Shown here piece after piece: positions 48,472 to 58,603 of a stretch of DNA of 64,000 nucleotides (positions within the stretch are counted from its first letter, which is position 1; each line of letters begins with the position of its first letter). The notes under the pieces were generated by a model. That model was given only the letters and a program-made list of their open reading frames with translations, had not been told where the DNA came from and made no database searches. Both the position numbers and the translations under genes were made by a program. Source of the stretch: Hydrangea macrophylla (Eukaryota; Streptophyta; Magnoliopsida; Cornales; Hydrangeaceae); assembly GCA_033977485.1 (NCBI GenBank), contig CM066990.1:10443501-10507500 (forward strand), read 5' to 3'.

Positions 48472-49118
48472 AACCATTTCTTTCAAAGCCTCCTACTTCG
48501 ATGAACTACGCTTGACCTGATTCCCGTTAGGGGATACGTAGGCAACCTACTTGGTTCGGTCACTTAAATAAAACGCCTGAGCAGCATCTTTCTTCAAGCC
48601 TTAAACCGAACTACTTGGGACCTGACACCCACTCGGGGATAAGTAGGCGGGCTCTCCAAAGCCCTCGGTCCACTCGAAAAAAAAAAAAAAAACCTGTGCT
48701 AAACTAGGGGCAAACTGGCGTTTGCCCAGAACCGCTTCAAAGCCCTAAAACCAGGGGCAAACTTCGTTTGCTAGCCGAAGAACCCAGATACAAAACCCTC
48801 CCTTAGATCATCCGGCTATCGAGATAAGTACTACAAAAAAAAAAAAAAGAAGCAAATGAGAATTCATAGAAGGATTAAAGTCTAAAGCAAAGAAGCAAAG
48901 TAAAGAGCCAAGTTAAGACATTAAAAGGATAATTCTTCATGAAAAGATTAATCGAAAGGGTGGACACTTTAGATTTATCATGACAACACTTCTTGAAAAG
49001 GAAAAATAAGAAAAATCACATTTGGAAAGCGTAAAAGAGTAGGCAGGGTCTGTCAGAAGGTTTTGTGAAATGGCCAACTTTTCTCTGTTTTCGTCTGTGT
49101 TATTGTGCACGTGTCCCG
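48472..49118 (+). other. Post-pol spacer of element B
   Basis: No gene. It holds two copies of a motif with GGGGATACGTAGGCA or GGGGATAAGTAGGCG (about 48530-48545 and 48635-48650; a third at about 55465-55482), a hairpin at 48705-48724 and A-runs (about 48680-48693 and 48834-48848). The antisense ORF stop is at its right edge. Confidence 0.7.
48705..48724. other. PPT-like hairpin GGGCAAAC/GTTTGCCC
   Basis: GGGCAAAC, a four-base TGGC loop, then GTTTGCCC. GGGGCAAAC is also the 3' end of the element B PPT. A similar hairpin with a GCA loop lies at about 59062-59080 in composite A. Confidence 0.75.
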
Positions 49119-50210
49119 TCAAGTCTGTCTCACAACCAAGGCCTGGATCTCCAGAAGATACTGGGCAGTGGGCACAATCGAAGCAGGGACCCTCGGGCAC
49201 GGAGCAGCCATCCTACTCGACCAGGCCTCTGTGAAAGCCTTCACAATAGGAGGACGCAGAGTGGACCTTCTGGTGAAATCAGCAGCCACAGGCTCGGTAA
49301 TATCCTGCAGAAGCCCGAACTGACGGGCCACCCGATCGGGAATGTAGAAAGTAGTGGCACTTAGGCCTGGTAACCAAATGCCAGGTCGCCCAGGAAAACG
49401 TACAGCAACTGAACGATGAGTCCACTGAGGGCAGATCCAGCAAATATCACCAGAAGAGAGACCTTGGAGCCAACCGAGCCAGGCATCAGCAGAATGGAAT
49501 AAGCAATGGATCTCCATGCGGTCGTAAGAAAATGGCCCCCGAAGATGCGAGGGGTGAATGAAGAGGTCGAGGCGTTCCATGAGCCAAACTTGCAAGACGA
49601 AAGGTGTCCCGGCAGATAACATGGCCCCGGTAACATGGGCGTGGCTCAATCCAATCAGAGTTTCACCCAGAATCAGCATAACAGCACTTTTCATCTCCCT
49701 CAAACCACATGCAATGGGTATAAGAATGTCAGAAGATGACTGGAATAGGAAGTAAGAGAGCATGGCAATTGACAAAGCACTACGTCGGATGATCTGGTAC
49801 TCGCCATCATAGGGGTCCCCTATGGGAGCATAAACGGAGGCAAGGCGCTCAAAATCAATATGCCTGTCACAAATAAGGGAGCCCGCCGCATTTCGAGATA
49901 TGTGGAGAAGAGTGGCTAAGTCGCGGACATACCCAGCCTGAATCTGAGGAACCGTCAATTCAGCAAAAGGATCAGTGTGGAGAATAGCGCTAAATTCCTC
50001 GAACAAAGGACAAATCTCCTGAAAGCCGAAACGAAAGACGTTGAGAGCAGGGTCCCAACACTGAATAGCAGCTCGAAGTAAGCCCTCGTTCAAATTCATG
50101 CGTCGGAAAGAGAAGAGATCGTTCAATCTGAAGCATTCAAAGTTGAGCTTTTCAATACCTGAGAGAGTATCCATCCATGGGAAGAGAATTTGGGAGCAAA
50201 TGGGGGCCAT
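49119..50210 (-). CDS. Antisense DUF7745-like accessory ORF of element B
   Basis: 363 residues from ATG 50210 (MAPICSQILFPWMD), antisense to gag-pol. The frame is open further upstream, but this Met matches the start of the composite A homologue. Visible segments: LNEGLLRAAIQCWDPALNVFRFG, then ICPLFEEFSAIL, a middle part with IIRRSALSIAMLSYFLF and SHAHVTGAML, a Trp-rich stretch (AWLGWLQGL, CWICPQW) and a C-terminal helix LLEIQALVV. The CWDP...FRFG...P.FEEF.AIL pattern recalls plant DUF7745-type proteins, found near retrotransposons and related in layout to plant mobile domains. No stop or frameshift. A palindrome array starts about 90 bp upstream. Function unknown. Confidence 0.75.
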   Translation of the reverse strand: MAPICSQILFPWMDTLSGIEKLNFECFRLNDLFSFRRMNLNEGLLRAAIQCWDPALNVFRFGFQEICPLFEEFSAILHTDPFAELTVPQIQAGYVRDLATLLHISRNAAGSLICDRHIDFERLASVYAPIGDPYDGEYQIIRRSALSIAMLSYFLFQSSSDILIPIACGLREMKSAVMLILGETLIGLSHAHVTGAMLSAGTPFVLQVWLMERLDLFIHPSHLRGPFSYDRMEIHCLFHSADAWLGWLQGLSSGDICWICPQWTHRSVAVRFPGRPGIWLPGLSATTFYIPDRVARQFGLLQDITEPVAADFTRRSTLRPPIVKAFTEAWSSRMAAPCPRVPASIVPTAQYLLEIQALVVRQT

Positions 50211-50297
50211 TTGAAAGGAGGATGGAAAGAGAAAGGAGATGTTTTGCGGAGTGTTAGAAGAAGAGGGGTATAAGTAGGGGGTAAAGCTGCCCACTAG

Positions 50298-50433
50298 ATC
50301 GCGGCGCTCGATAAAGTGCAACCGCACTCCATGAAGTGCCGCGCGGCAGTCCGTGAGTGCCGCACGGCATTCACTGACTGCCGTTGCGGCATTCTCTGAG
50401 TGCCGCGGAGGCCTAACCGAGTGCCGTTCCGAG
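50298..50433. promoter_or_regulatory. Palindrome array upstream of the antisense DUF7745-like ORF
   Basis: Five units of 21-22 bp beginning GTGCCG or CTGCCG (for example GTGCCGCGCGGCAGTCCGTGA and GTGCCGCACGGCATTCACTGA). They are the same units as in the LTRs. The array is upstream of the ORF start on the minus strand; a weak CTTATACC lies between. Confidence 0.85.
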
Positions 50434-50824
50434 CTTTTTACTGGCCAGGGTTTGCTTGTAACACGATCTGCCCACCTGCAAACAGAAAACTAAATAGAAA
50501 AACGATAAAACGTGCGCATCATGCAGCACGTGCAAATATTTTCATTCATTCATTCAGTCATTCATTTCATATATATCAAATAAGCATTCAAAGACAAAAA
50601 TAAAGTCGGGACCAAGTCATGGTCCCACATACGGCAAGATTTGGACCAAGCTATGGTCACACATATGGTAAATAAGCAGAAAGCATAATAAAATATTTAA
50701 AGCATCTATCCTACCAAATAAAAGGAAGCAGCCATCAAAATAAAGCATCTGTGTGTATATACAGTCATCCACCAAAAATCCTCCCACAGCTCTCAAAATA
50801 AAATAATAAAATAACAAAGCAGGA

Positions 50825-53710
50825 TCAGCTCCGACCCCGACCCCGGCCGCGAGCCTGACGAGTCGTGCGCCTAAGAGGCTCCTCCTCTGACTCAGTCCCG
50901 CTGCCTCCACCACTCTCTCCACGCCCGCTGCCTCGGCCTCTGCCACCGCTAGTGCCCTCGCCAATACCTCCGCCACGCCCAGCACCGCTACCTCCGGGGG
51001 CGTCGCTGAAAGAGACGCCAAGCTGCTGAAGCCGATGCTGGAGCTGCCCCACCTGCTGAGATAGGACTCTGTTCTCCTCCATCTGGAAGAGAAAGGATGA
51101 GTCCAGAAAATTGTTTGAAAAGGCATTTGGAATGCTAAGAATATGGAAAGGGTAGAAAATCATACCTGGGCCCTCAACTGAACCGCAGCAGTCGCCCGAG
51201 CTCCCTCAGCCTGAAAACAAGAGTCAGGAACAAAGATCAGTAAAAATAAAGAGATACAATCCCAGTCAAAAGTAGGAGTGGGAATGAATTTCTTACCATC
51301 CACTCGCGCCCGAGAACCCACTGTCGCACGCTGTGGGCATACGACAGGCCCTCCTCCGCGTAAGCACGCGGGACAAGGTCGTAGTGAATAGGAATGGTGG
51401 GGGCGCCCTGCGAAAGTCGGGGGATCGTCGTCACGTGAGGCTCGCCAAATGAGACGATCGACATAGTCCAGTCCCACTCAGGTAGGCCAGGGGGGCGGAC
51501 CGCAGCAGGGACATGCTGCAAACAAAAGTAATAAAACATGGGTGAAGAGTAAAAGGAAGAATTCACAAAAATAATAAAGGAATCATTTACTCACCCGAGT
51601 CACTTCCATCAGCGGGAAGTTTGGCATCAGCTTGGCGGCACGGAAGGCCGCGTATCCGTCAGGGTCGTCCAAGAAGCCGTGGATACCAAAGCCAGCTCGA
51701 GCAGCCGAGTAGTCGCCGCCCTGAAGTGTGTCTGTAGCTCTCATAGAGTCGGGAGGAGGGAACGGCACAAAGAATCTGGGAGCCGCTATAGACTGCCTGG
51801 TCACCCTCTCTCCCAAGTACCACGCCATACTCTCTGACCCACCATCAAGAAGCAGTCTCATCGGGTCATACCCGGCCGACTCCTGAATCCCCGTGCTAGC
51901 CTCGGGTAGCCCCCTGAGCCACGGCTGCCACTGTACATGCTCCTCCCGTAGGTTCGTAAGGAAATTCCTGAACGAAACAAAGTCATGAGCCCCGGTCTTC
52001 CGCCCGACCCTGTCCTTCGCCCACTTCAGCCCCTGGGGCATGATGAGGGCGTCCGCAGCACGTGTCTCAGGAGACATCATGCGGAGTTACTCATGGGACC
52101 AAATCTGTAATAAAAAGAGAGAAAGAAAAGAGAAATTAGTATCGCAAGGTAAATAAACTTCTGGAAGTAAAATAAGCGATGGAATGTAAAAAAATAAATA
52201 AAAAAATATATATATACCTCCCACGCTCTCCAATACCCGCTGGTAGCTGTCGACTTGCCCCGGGAGATGACACTCATGTGACTGTACATGATAGCTAAAC
52301 CTGTACCAGCCCAATCAAGCTCGGTGACCCGGTCCAGATGCTCCAGCGACGCCACCAAAGAAGCAGAAATCCGATCACCCTTGGTGCTCAACAAGGAGCA
52401 CCCCAGCACGTACATCAAAAAGCCGCGAGCCATCTGCTCGTCCGTAAAGCCGGGCTTTCCCCGGAAAGTATCCATGAACCACCGGGCCGTGACTAAAGCC
52501 TCCTCCGGGACCACCCCTAGCAGCGGCTCCATCTGATCCCACTCCTGGTCCGTAAGGTGTCGCAGGGGCTCTCCTCCGAATGGAATCCCCGTAATCATCG
52601 AGAAGTCCAGCGGGGTCAACGTCATCTCGCCGAAGGAAAAGTGGAAGGTACTCGTGGTATCCCACCACCGCTCGGCCAGCGCATGTATCTGCTGCAAGTC
52701 GTTGGAGCTCTTCGTCAAGAGTTTGACGAAGTCTCCAAAACCCGCTGCGTCCACCAGAGCTCTCACGGTCGGGCTCAGCTCGGTGTACCACTCGTGGCCA
52801 TGTGCAAGGCTGCCGTGGCCCTTCAGCACTTTGGGCTGCAGCTGTAAGAAAGAATCACAAGATTTGTTGTCAGAGAATAAATAAAAGGAGAAAGCAATGA
52901 AGAAGGAGATAAGTAATAAATAAAAGAAAAGAAAGTATAGAAGTGTTCACATAGGATTTCACAGGAGAGACATTCGTTTGCATTCAAGAGAAAATGAATA
53001 AAAGGAAACGCTCAAAATTTTAACAAGGTTTTGAAAAGAAAAGAAAAAAGAAAGAGTAGTTTTTGTCCACCTACTTTGGAAAACATGCATATACAATTTT
53101 AAAGGAGATTTTGGGCCCGGAAAGAGTCTGGTTGCAAAAAGGAATGCGTGATTGCAAATATTCAAGAATCAATTATTTTGAATAATAAAATGGCATTAAG
53201 AAAACTCGCCAGGACGGTAAATACAGGAAAAGGTTCGTGATTTCATTTCTACGAGCATTGGATTTCATTATTCACAAGCAATGTTTGAGATTTCGATTAA
53301 ATGGCTTTCAAAAGTCGTTGAACAAAATCAAAGGGGAAAATAAAGGATAATTCGAGCATAAAATTCATTTTCTATTTTATTTATTTATTTTTCAAAAGTT
53401 CACGAGAAATAAAAATAATAAAATTTGAATTCCTTTACGAAAGGCATGGAATAAAGTATTCGAGACGCTCGAGGGCGCCACAAACATGACGTTTGGAATA
53501 GGGTATCTAAAAGTGGTGACAATTCTACGTTACATTCACAAGGAAGAAATACGGGAAAGAAATACGAGAAATAGATAAAAGGGAAGCGTTTACCTCGCGC
53601 TTGAACGCGCGGGCTGACAAATGCTCATCAGGGTCTCTCAATAAGAGAGTAGCATCTGGATGATGGGTGGCCGTATACTTGGCCTTCTTCTTCCTAGAAC
53701 CACTCGCCAT
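50825..53710 (-). pseudogene. Antisense plant-mobile-domain (PMD) gene of element B, six coding exons
   Basis: Coding exons by GT-AG borders: 53710-53594, 52841-52218, 52104-51595, 51515-51297, 51210-51166, 51082-50825. All five introns are phase 0. A 5' UTR intron (about 53815-53714) is also possible. The product is about 590 residues: a basic start (MASGSRKKKAKY), then the mobile domain in exon 2 (LVDAAGFGDFVKLL, ALAERWWDTTSTFHFSFGEMTLTPLDFSMITGIPFGG), a second part in exon 3 (VSFRNFLTNL), a short tail in exon 4, a coiled-coil start in exon 6 (MEENRVLSQQVGQLQHRLQQL), and an Arg/Gly-rich end. The AERW..TxTFHF..GE.T.T pattern is diagnostic of PMD proteins (MAIN/MAIL1 family), also known from plant transposons. 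Exon 3 has an in-frame TAA at 52087-52089, just after the acceptor, so this copy is probably broken. Confidence 0.82.
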
Positions 53711-53939
53711 AGTCTGTCAAACAAAAGAAGAGATCGATACGTTAAAATTCAGGAAAGTTCAGGAAAATAAATGAAATACAAGAGGTTAATCAAGTCTTGA
53801 TCAAGCAGAACATACCTGTAAGTGTTGTAGATCAATACAAAAGCAGAGAAGAGGATGAGAGAAAATTTCTCCAGAGAGATTTCGAGATGGAGAGAGTGAG
53901 AGAATGAGAAAATGTGTTGAATCCCGGCGGTTTTAACCA

Positions 53940-54080
53940 CTGCCGCTCAAACGCGGCACTCAAATTTCCGTGCGCGGCAGTCAGTTAACTGCCGTGCGGC
54001 ACTCTCCGAGTGCCGCAACGGCACTACGTGAGTGCCGCGCGGCAGTCGCGGACTGCCGCGAAAAACCGCGTGTGCCGCGA
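53940..54080. promoter_or_regulatory. Palindrome array upstream of the antisense PMD gene
   Basis: Units of 21-22 bp such as CTGCCGTGCGGCACTCTCCGA and GTGCCGCGCGGCAGTCGCGGA, about 230 bp upstream of the PMD start codon. The CT-rich stretch that follows on the minus strand looks like a TATA-less start region. Confidence 0.83.
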
Positions 54081-54399
54081 TTATGGCGGTTCAAAGATAT
54101 TTACTCTCCCCTCAAAAAAATTCAAATCAAGTCCCGAAAATTGAATTGAGCCCCCCAAAATGTGCCCTCATTGCACTTTTTGACCTCGACCTTGTTTTTA
54201 GGTTTGAATCGATTACAAATTTCAAAATGTAGGTATAAATTTGAGCCCGTGGGTTCCCAACTCCCAGAAATTGAAGTAAAATTTGAGCCTGTGGGCTCCC
54301 AAAATTCAAAAGAAGAAATCCTAGCCCGCGGGCCCCGATCCTTGAAAATATAAAGTAGATTTTAAGCCCGTGGGCTCCCGAACTTTGAAAATTTGAATT

Positions 54400-55215
54400 T
54401 GGAGAATATAACGGATTTATATTCTCGGTTTTTGCAACGGATTTGCGTTAACCCTCGCTTTTTGAATATAACGGATTTATATTCCCGGTTTTCGCAACGG
54501 ATTTGCGTTAACCCTCGCTTTTTGAATATAACGGATTTATATTCTCGGTTTTCGCAACGGATTTGCGTTTTCTCGGTTTTCGCGACGGATTTGCGTTAAC
54601 CCTCGCTATCGAATATAACGGATTTATATTCTCGATTTTCACAACAGATTTGCGTTAACCCTCGCTATCGAATATAACGGATTTATATTCTCGGTTTTCA
54701 CAACGGATTTGCGCTAACCCTCGCTGTAGAATATAACGGATTTATGTTCTCGGTTTTCGCAAAAGATTTGCATTTTCCCGGTTCTCGCAACGGATTTTCG
54801 TTAACCCTCGCTTTTTGAATATAACGGATTTACATTCCCGGTTCTCGCAACGGATTTGCGTTAACCCTCGCTTTTTGAATATAACGGATTTATATTCCCG
54901 GTTCTCGCAACGGATTTGCGTTAACCCTCGCTTTTTGAATATAACGGATTTACATTCCCGGTTTTCGCAACGGATTTGCGTTAACCCTCGCTTTTTGAAT
55001 ATAACGGATTTATATTCTCGGTTTTCGCAACGGATTTGCATTTTCTCGGTTTTCGCGACGGATTTGCGTTAACCCTCCCTATCGAATATAACGGATTTAT
55101 ATTCTCGGTTTTCACAACGGATTTGCGCTAACCCTCGCTGTCGAATATAACGGATTTATGTTCTCGGTTTTCGCAACAGATTTGCGTTTTCCCGATTTTC
55201 GCAACGGATTCGCGT
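54400..55215. repeat. 60-bp tandem repeat array in the 3' UTR of element B
   Basis: About 12-13 units of roughly 60 bp, with GAATATAACGGATTTATATTC, a CGGTTTTCGCAACGG segment and GATTTGCGTTAACCCTCGC. Some units are shorter and lack the TTAACCC part. AACGGATTT occurs twice per unit. Because 60 is a multiple of three, long frames open on both strands with 20-residue periodicity; they are not genes. Tandem repeats of this kind in Tat 3' UTRs are known sources of satellite DNA. Confidence 0.93.
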
Positions 55216-55630
55216 CAACTCCCGCATTTTTTTTTTGCAATTTTTCATTTGCTAAAGAATCAGATGATTTTCCCTGGTTAACACGTCACGGAGTGTGCGT
55301 CGTATGTGAGGAGAACATGATAAGCATGACATTTATACAGCTAGGCCAATACAGAAACCACCGTTGCATGGCACTTGCATCACGACAAGATAGGTGCATC
55401 CATCCGTGTGATTACTTGCGTTTGTGAATGATCGACCCGTGCCTAAACTACGCGTTGGTCTGATTCCTGATGGGATACGTAGGCAGCTCATCCTGGGGCA
55501 CGACCAATTAGAATCTCGCCTGTTTTCGCAACGCATTTTGTTTTTACCTAAATTCGATAGTCTGGTCAAAAGGTTTGTCTTCACACAAGCTTTGACATTC
55601 ACTTATGGGACGCGTTGCCCCACAAGCTCT
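55216..55630 (+). other. 3' UTR of element B between tandem array and PPT
   Basis: No supported gene. It contains the third GGGATACGTAGGCA motif (about 55465-55482) and ends in GACAGAGCTT-type sequence (seen here as AAGCTCTGTCAAAGAGG) before the PPT. Confidence 0.6.
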
Positions 55631-55647
55631 GTCAAAGAGGGGCAAAC
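55631..55647 (+). other. Polypurine tract of element B
   Basis: GTCAAAGAGGGGCAAAC directly before the 3' LTR start TGTAGACACC. It matches the PPT of composite A in opposite orientation. Confidence 0.9.
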
Positions 55648-58603
55648 TGTAGACACCCCAATTTTGACCGACCGTCGAATTTAGGAGAGTGTCGCCTCCG
55701 TATCCGATGATGACAAGGATCGAAAAAATTGAAGTATTCCAAGCTCTTCAGAAAATCTCCAAAACGCGATAAAATTTCACAGAAAGAAGAAAAATACCAG
55801 GCATTTAGGGGAATTCAGGAAAAAGACATGACTTTTGGAAAGGATCTTCAAAAATAATTTGTTTCAAAAAGAGAAAAGACCTAAAAAAGGGAATCTCACC
55901 AAAACACGGCACACGGCGGATTCCGCGGCACTCCGTAAGTGCCGCGCGGCAGTCAGAGAGTGCCGCACGGCATTCACCGAGTGCCGCCACAGATTTCTGA
56001 CTGTCGTTCGCTTTTAAAGTCTATATTTTGCAGGGCAATACGTATGCGCATGCGAATAAGAACAAAAATTGATAAAGTAAGACTGACAAAAATGCGGCAA
56101 TCCATTAATTGCCGCGGCATTTGGTGAATGCCGCGCGGCAGTCATGAAGTGCCGCAACGGCATTTGATGAATGCCGCAGCGGCAGTCACGGACTGCCGCG
56201 TCAGTATCTGGACTGCCGCGCTGGACAGCAGTCTGCATAATTTCAGAAAGTACACATTGTACCAACTAATGAGGGAATTACATCTATTTTTTGCTCCGAA
56301 ATTCACCAAAAATACCTGGTATTTTTGCCTATAAAAGAGAAGGGATCTTGTTGGTAAAGGGGACCAAGAGAAAAAAAAAGGCATTTGGGGGAAAACATAT
56401 ACAAAAAAAATACTTCCATTACACCCACATTTGAGAAAGAGAAGAGAGAGTTTTTTTGGAGAACTTGAAGAAGAGTTTGGATAATCTTCAAAAGAAAACT
56501 TTGAGGATAATTTGGAGGTGATCCTCTAAACCTAGATTATTTGCTTACTCTTTCTTTTCTTGAAATTTCTAAATCTTAGAACATTTCATCATCTTTCTTC
56601 ATTTTAAACTTAGTAGTCTTTTGTTCCCAATACTTCTTTCTATTTTTTGTCTATTTTCTTCTCTTAAAGGTCTTGGAGATCTTCAATATCTCTATTGATC
56701 TCTTGAGCATGATCCTTTGAATCTCATGTAAGCTCATGCTCTACATGGAAGTCAAAACTTGATCATCACTTTATTTAACATAGATAGGACCCAAGTCCAT
56801 GTTCATGACTTGGATCCTCTAAACTTGGTGTCTCATGGAAACCTTTCCATTTTCCTTTGAAAACTACCAAGTATTGGTTGCACCTTCATCTCCAATGATC
56901 ATCCAATGATAGGAGACTTGTGATTTTGGGTCTAAGCCTCTTTTCATGGTTTAGAATCCTCATCTTGAGATTTCATGAATGTCCATCCATACTTCACTTG
57001 AAATCCATGAAAGTAAAAGTTGTAGTCTCCAATGACCATCAAATGGTAGGAGAAGTGATTTGGTTTATCCCAACTTCATGATTTAATAGTTGGGGTTACC
57101 AAATGAAAGTTGAACTTGACAAATAAAAAAACAGTGAATCCACAAACTGTTTTTGATCAAAGATTTTTGGTTTGTAATCTAACCGTTGAAATCGAGTGAA
57201 ACCAACGGTAAAGTGTCAATAACGTGATATTCTACCGCTGTAATTTTTGTTTTAAGGTGGTTTCATGTTTAGGATGGTTTGATCATGAGTTTTGTGACAC
57301 AAATACAATCTGCCCAGAGTTTCAGAATAGTTTCAGAACAGTGACACTCTTTTGAAACAATTAAATCAGAGTTCTAACAAAGTGTTTGTAACTCAAAATA
57401 ATTTTTTCTATGAAGTTTAATGTGTTAGGAAGTCACCCTAAAAAGAACAAAGCAATTCGGATTTTTTTACTATTTTTAATAAATCGTGCAAAAATTCTGG
57501 ACAGAAGGTTGTAAAGTGCTGAGTGATGTCTAGTATTTTTCATATTCCCGGAGATCCGACCGTTGGAACTTTGATTTTATTTTTGATTTGAAAACTAGAC
57601 TCACAGAGGCATATTGAGTCCAAAAGTCATCAAGATCAAACCACAGGAGCCATGCTTTTTATTTCTTTGAAGTTCGGGTCTGCTCTCTGGAATTTTCAGA
57701 GTTTTGCTACAATTTATACTTACTTTGTAAATAAGGGTCTAAATGACTTCTCTATGATCTAAGGCTTAAACTATGCTTTAATAATGATTAGTCGAGTTTG
57801 AATTCAAAGTTTAAGAGTATTTCATAGTTCATCCTTGTCCATGTACATATTCATCTATATGATTCGACACTTGTAATTAAGACTTATTTGCTTTGAATTT
57901 AATTACATTAGATAGATGTAAGCTAGAAATTTAGGATTGTCATTTTTAACATCATATTTTACATATCATGTGAACTAACCCTTTGTTTTGTAGCGCTATT
58001 AAGGTGCTATTTCTAGAACTCCTCTTTAGTTTATTCTAATTTCTTGTTTTTATTGATTTTTCGACTTAATGCGCGACACCTTAGAATTAGGTTTTGCCTT
58101 ATGTGTATATATGATTAGAGACTCTTTTTAGGATTTTCTTTTATTCGCATGCATTGCACGTTTATTATCGCTGCTGGATCTCGGGTAAGTTCACTTGTTC
58201 TCTATTGCATATCATATCGCTTGTTACCTGAATTACGTGGCTTTTGAATGATATTTTGTCAATTGCAATTTTACACCCCTTTGGACATGCTTTTGTGATG
58301 TATATGTATATATGTATTAATTGAGGGCATGTTTAGATTAATAAATTCGATTAAAAGGGTGTTGAATAGAGGCCTATCGCAAGATAGGATGAGAGAGGGT
58401 GTTTTAGTCCGATGGGCTCCTTCCTCTCTCATTCCATAATCCCCGGACCTGGTTAATCTCTGGTTTCTAAAAGATCAGTTTGCTTTTAAAATGGTTTCTT
58501 AATTTTTCCTTTTTTAAAAAAAAAATTAAGTGGCGACTCATTTGTTTTGAATTTGGAATTTCGAAAAGAAAAGCTGTGGGTAAGTCAACCTGCGATATCC
58601 ACA
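55648..58603 (+). repeat. 3' LTR of element B
   Basis: 2,956 bp; same ends as the 5' LTR. Palindrome clusters at about 55906-55990 and 56110-56225; TATA box 56330-56337. The second cluster holds about 43 bp more than in the 5' LTR, equal to two 21-22-bp units. Confidence 0.95.

Larger units (their letters stand above)
37517..58603 (+). mobile_element. Tat/Ogre-like Ty3/gypsy element B, 21 kb, complete with LTRs and target duplication
   Basis: 21,087 bp, flanked by GGATG (37512-37516 and 58604-58608). Order: 5' LTR, PBS, 1.4-kb leader, gag-pol (41833-48471), antisense DUF7745-like ORF, antisense spliced plant-mobile-domain gene, 60-bp tandem array, PPT, 3' LTR. The dual RNase H, very large size, 3' UTR tandem repeats and antisense ORFs are hallmarks of the Tat lineage. 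The LTRs differ by about 20-25 substitutions by eye in 2.9 kb (about 0.8%), so the insertion is fairly young. It is related to its host element A by LTR ends, PBS and PPT. Confidence 0.95.

Noticed and set aside
54393..55072. Long frames on both strands through the 60-bp repeats
   Set aside because: They follow from a repeat period divisible by three. No start context, domain or non-repeat part supports a protein.
54400..55215. CRISPR-like regular array
   Set aside because: Whole 60-bp units repeat with no unique spacers, in a plant retrotransposon 3' UTR.
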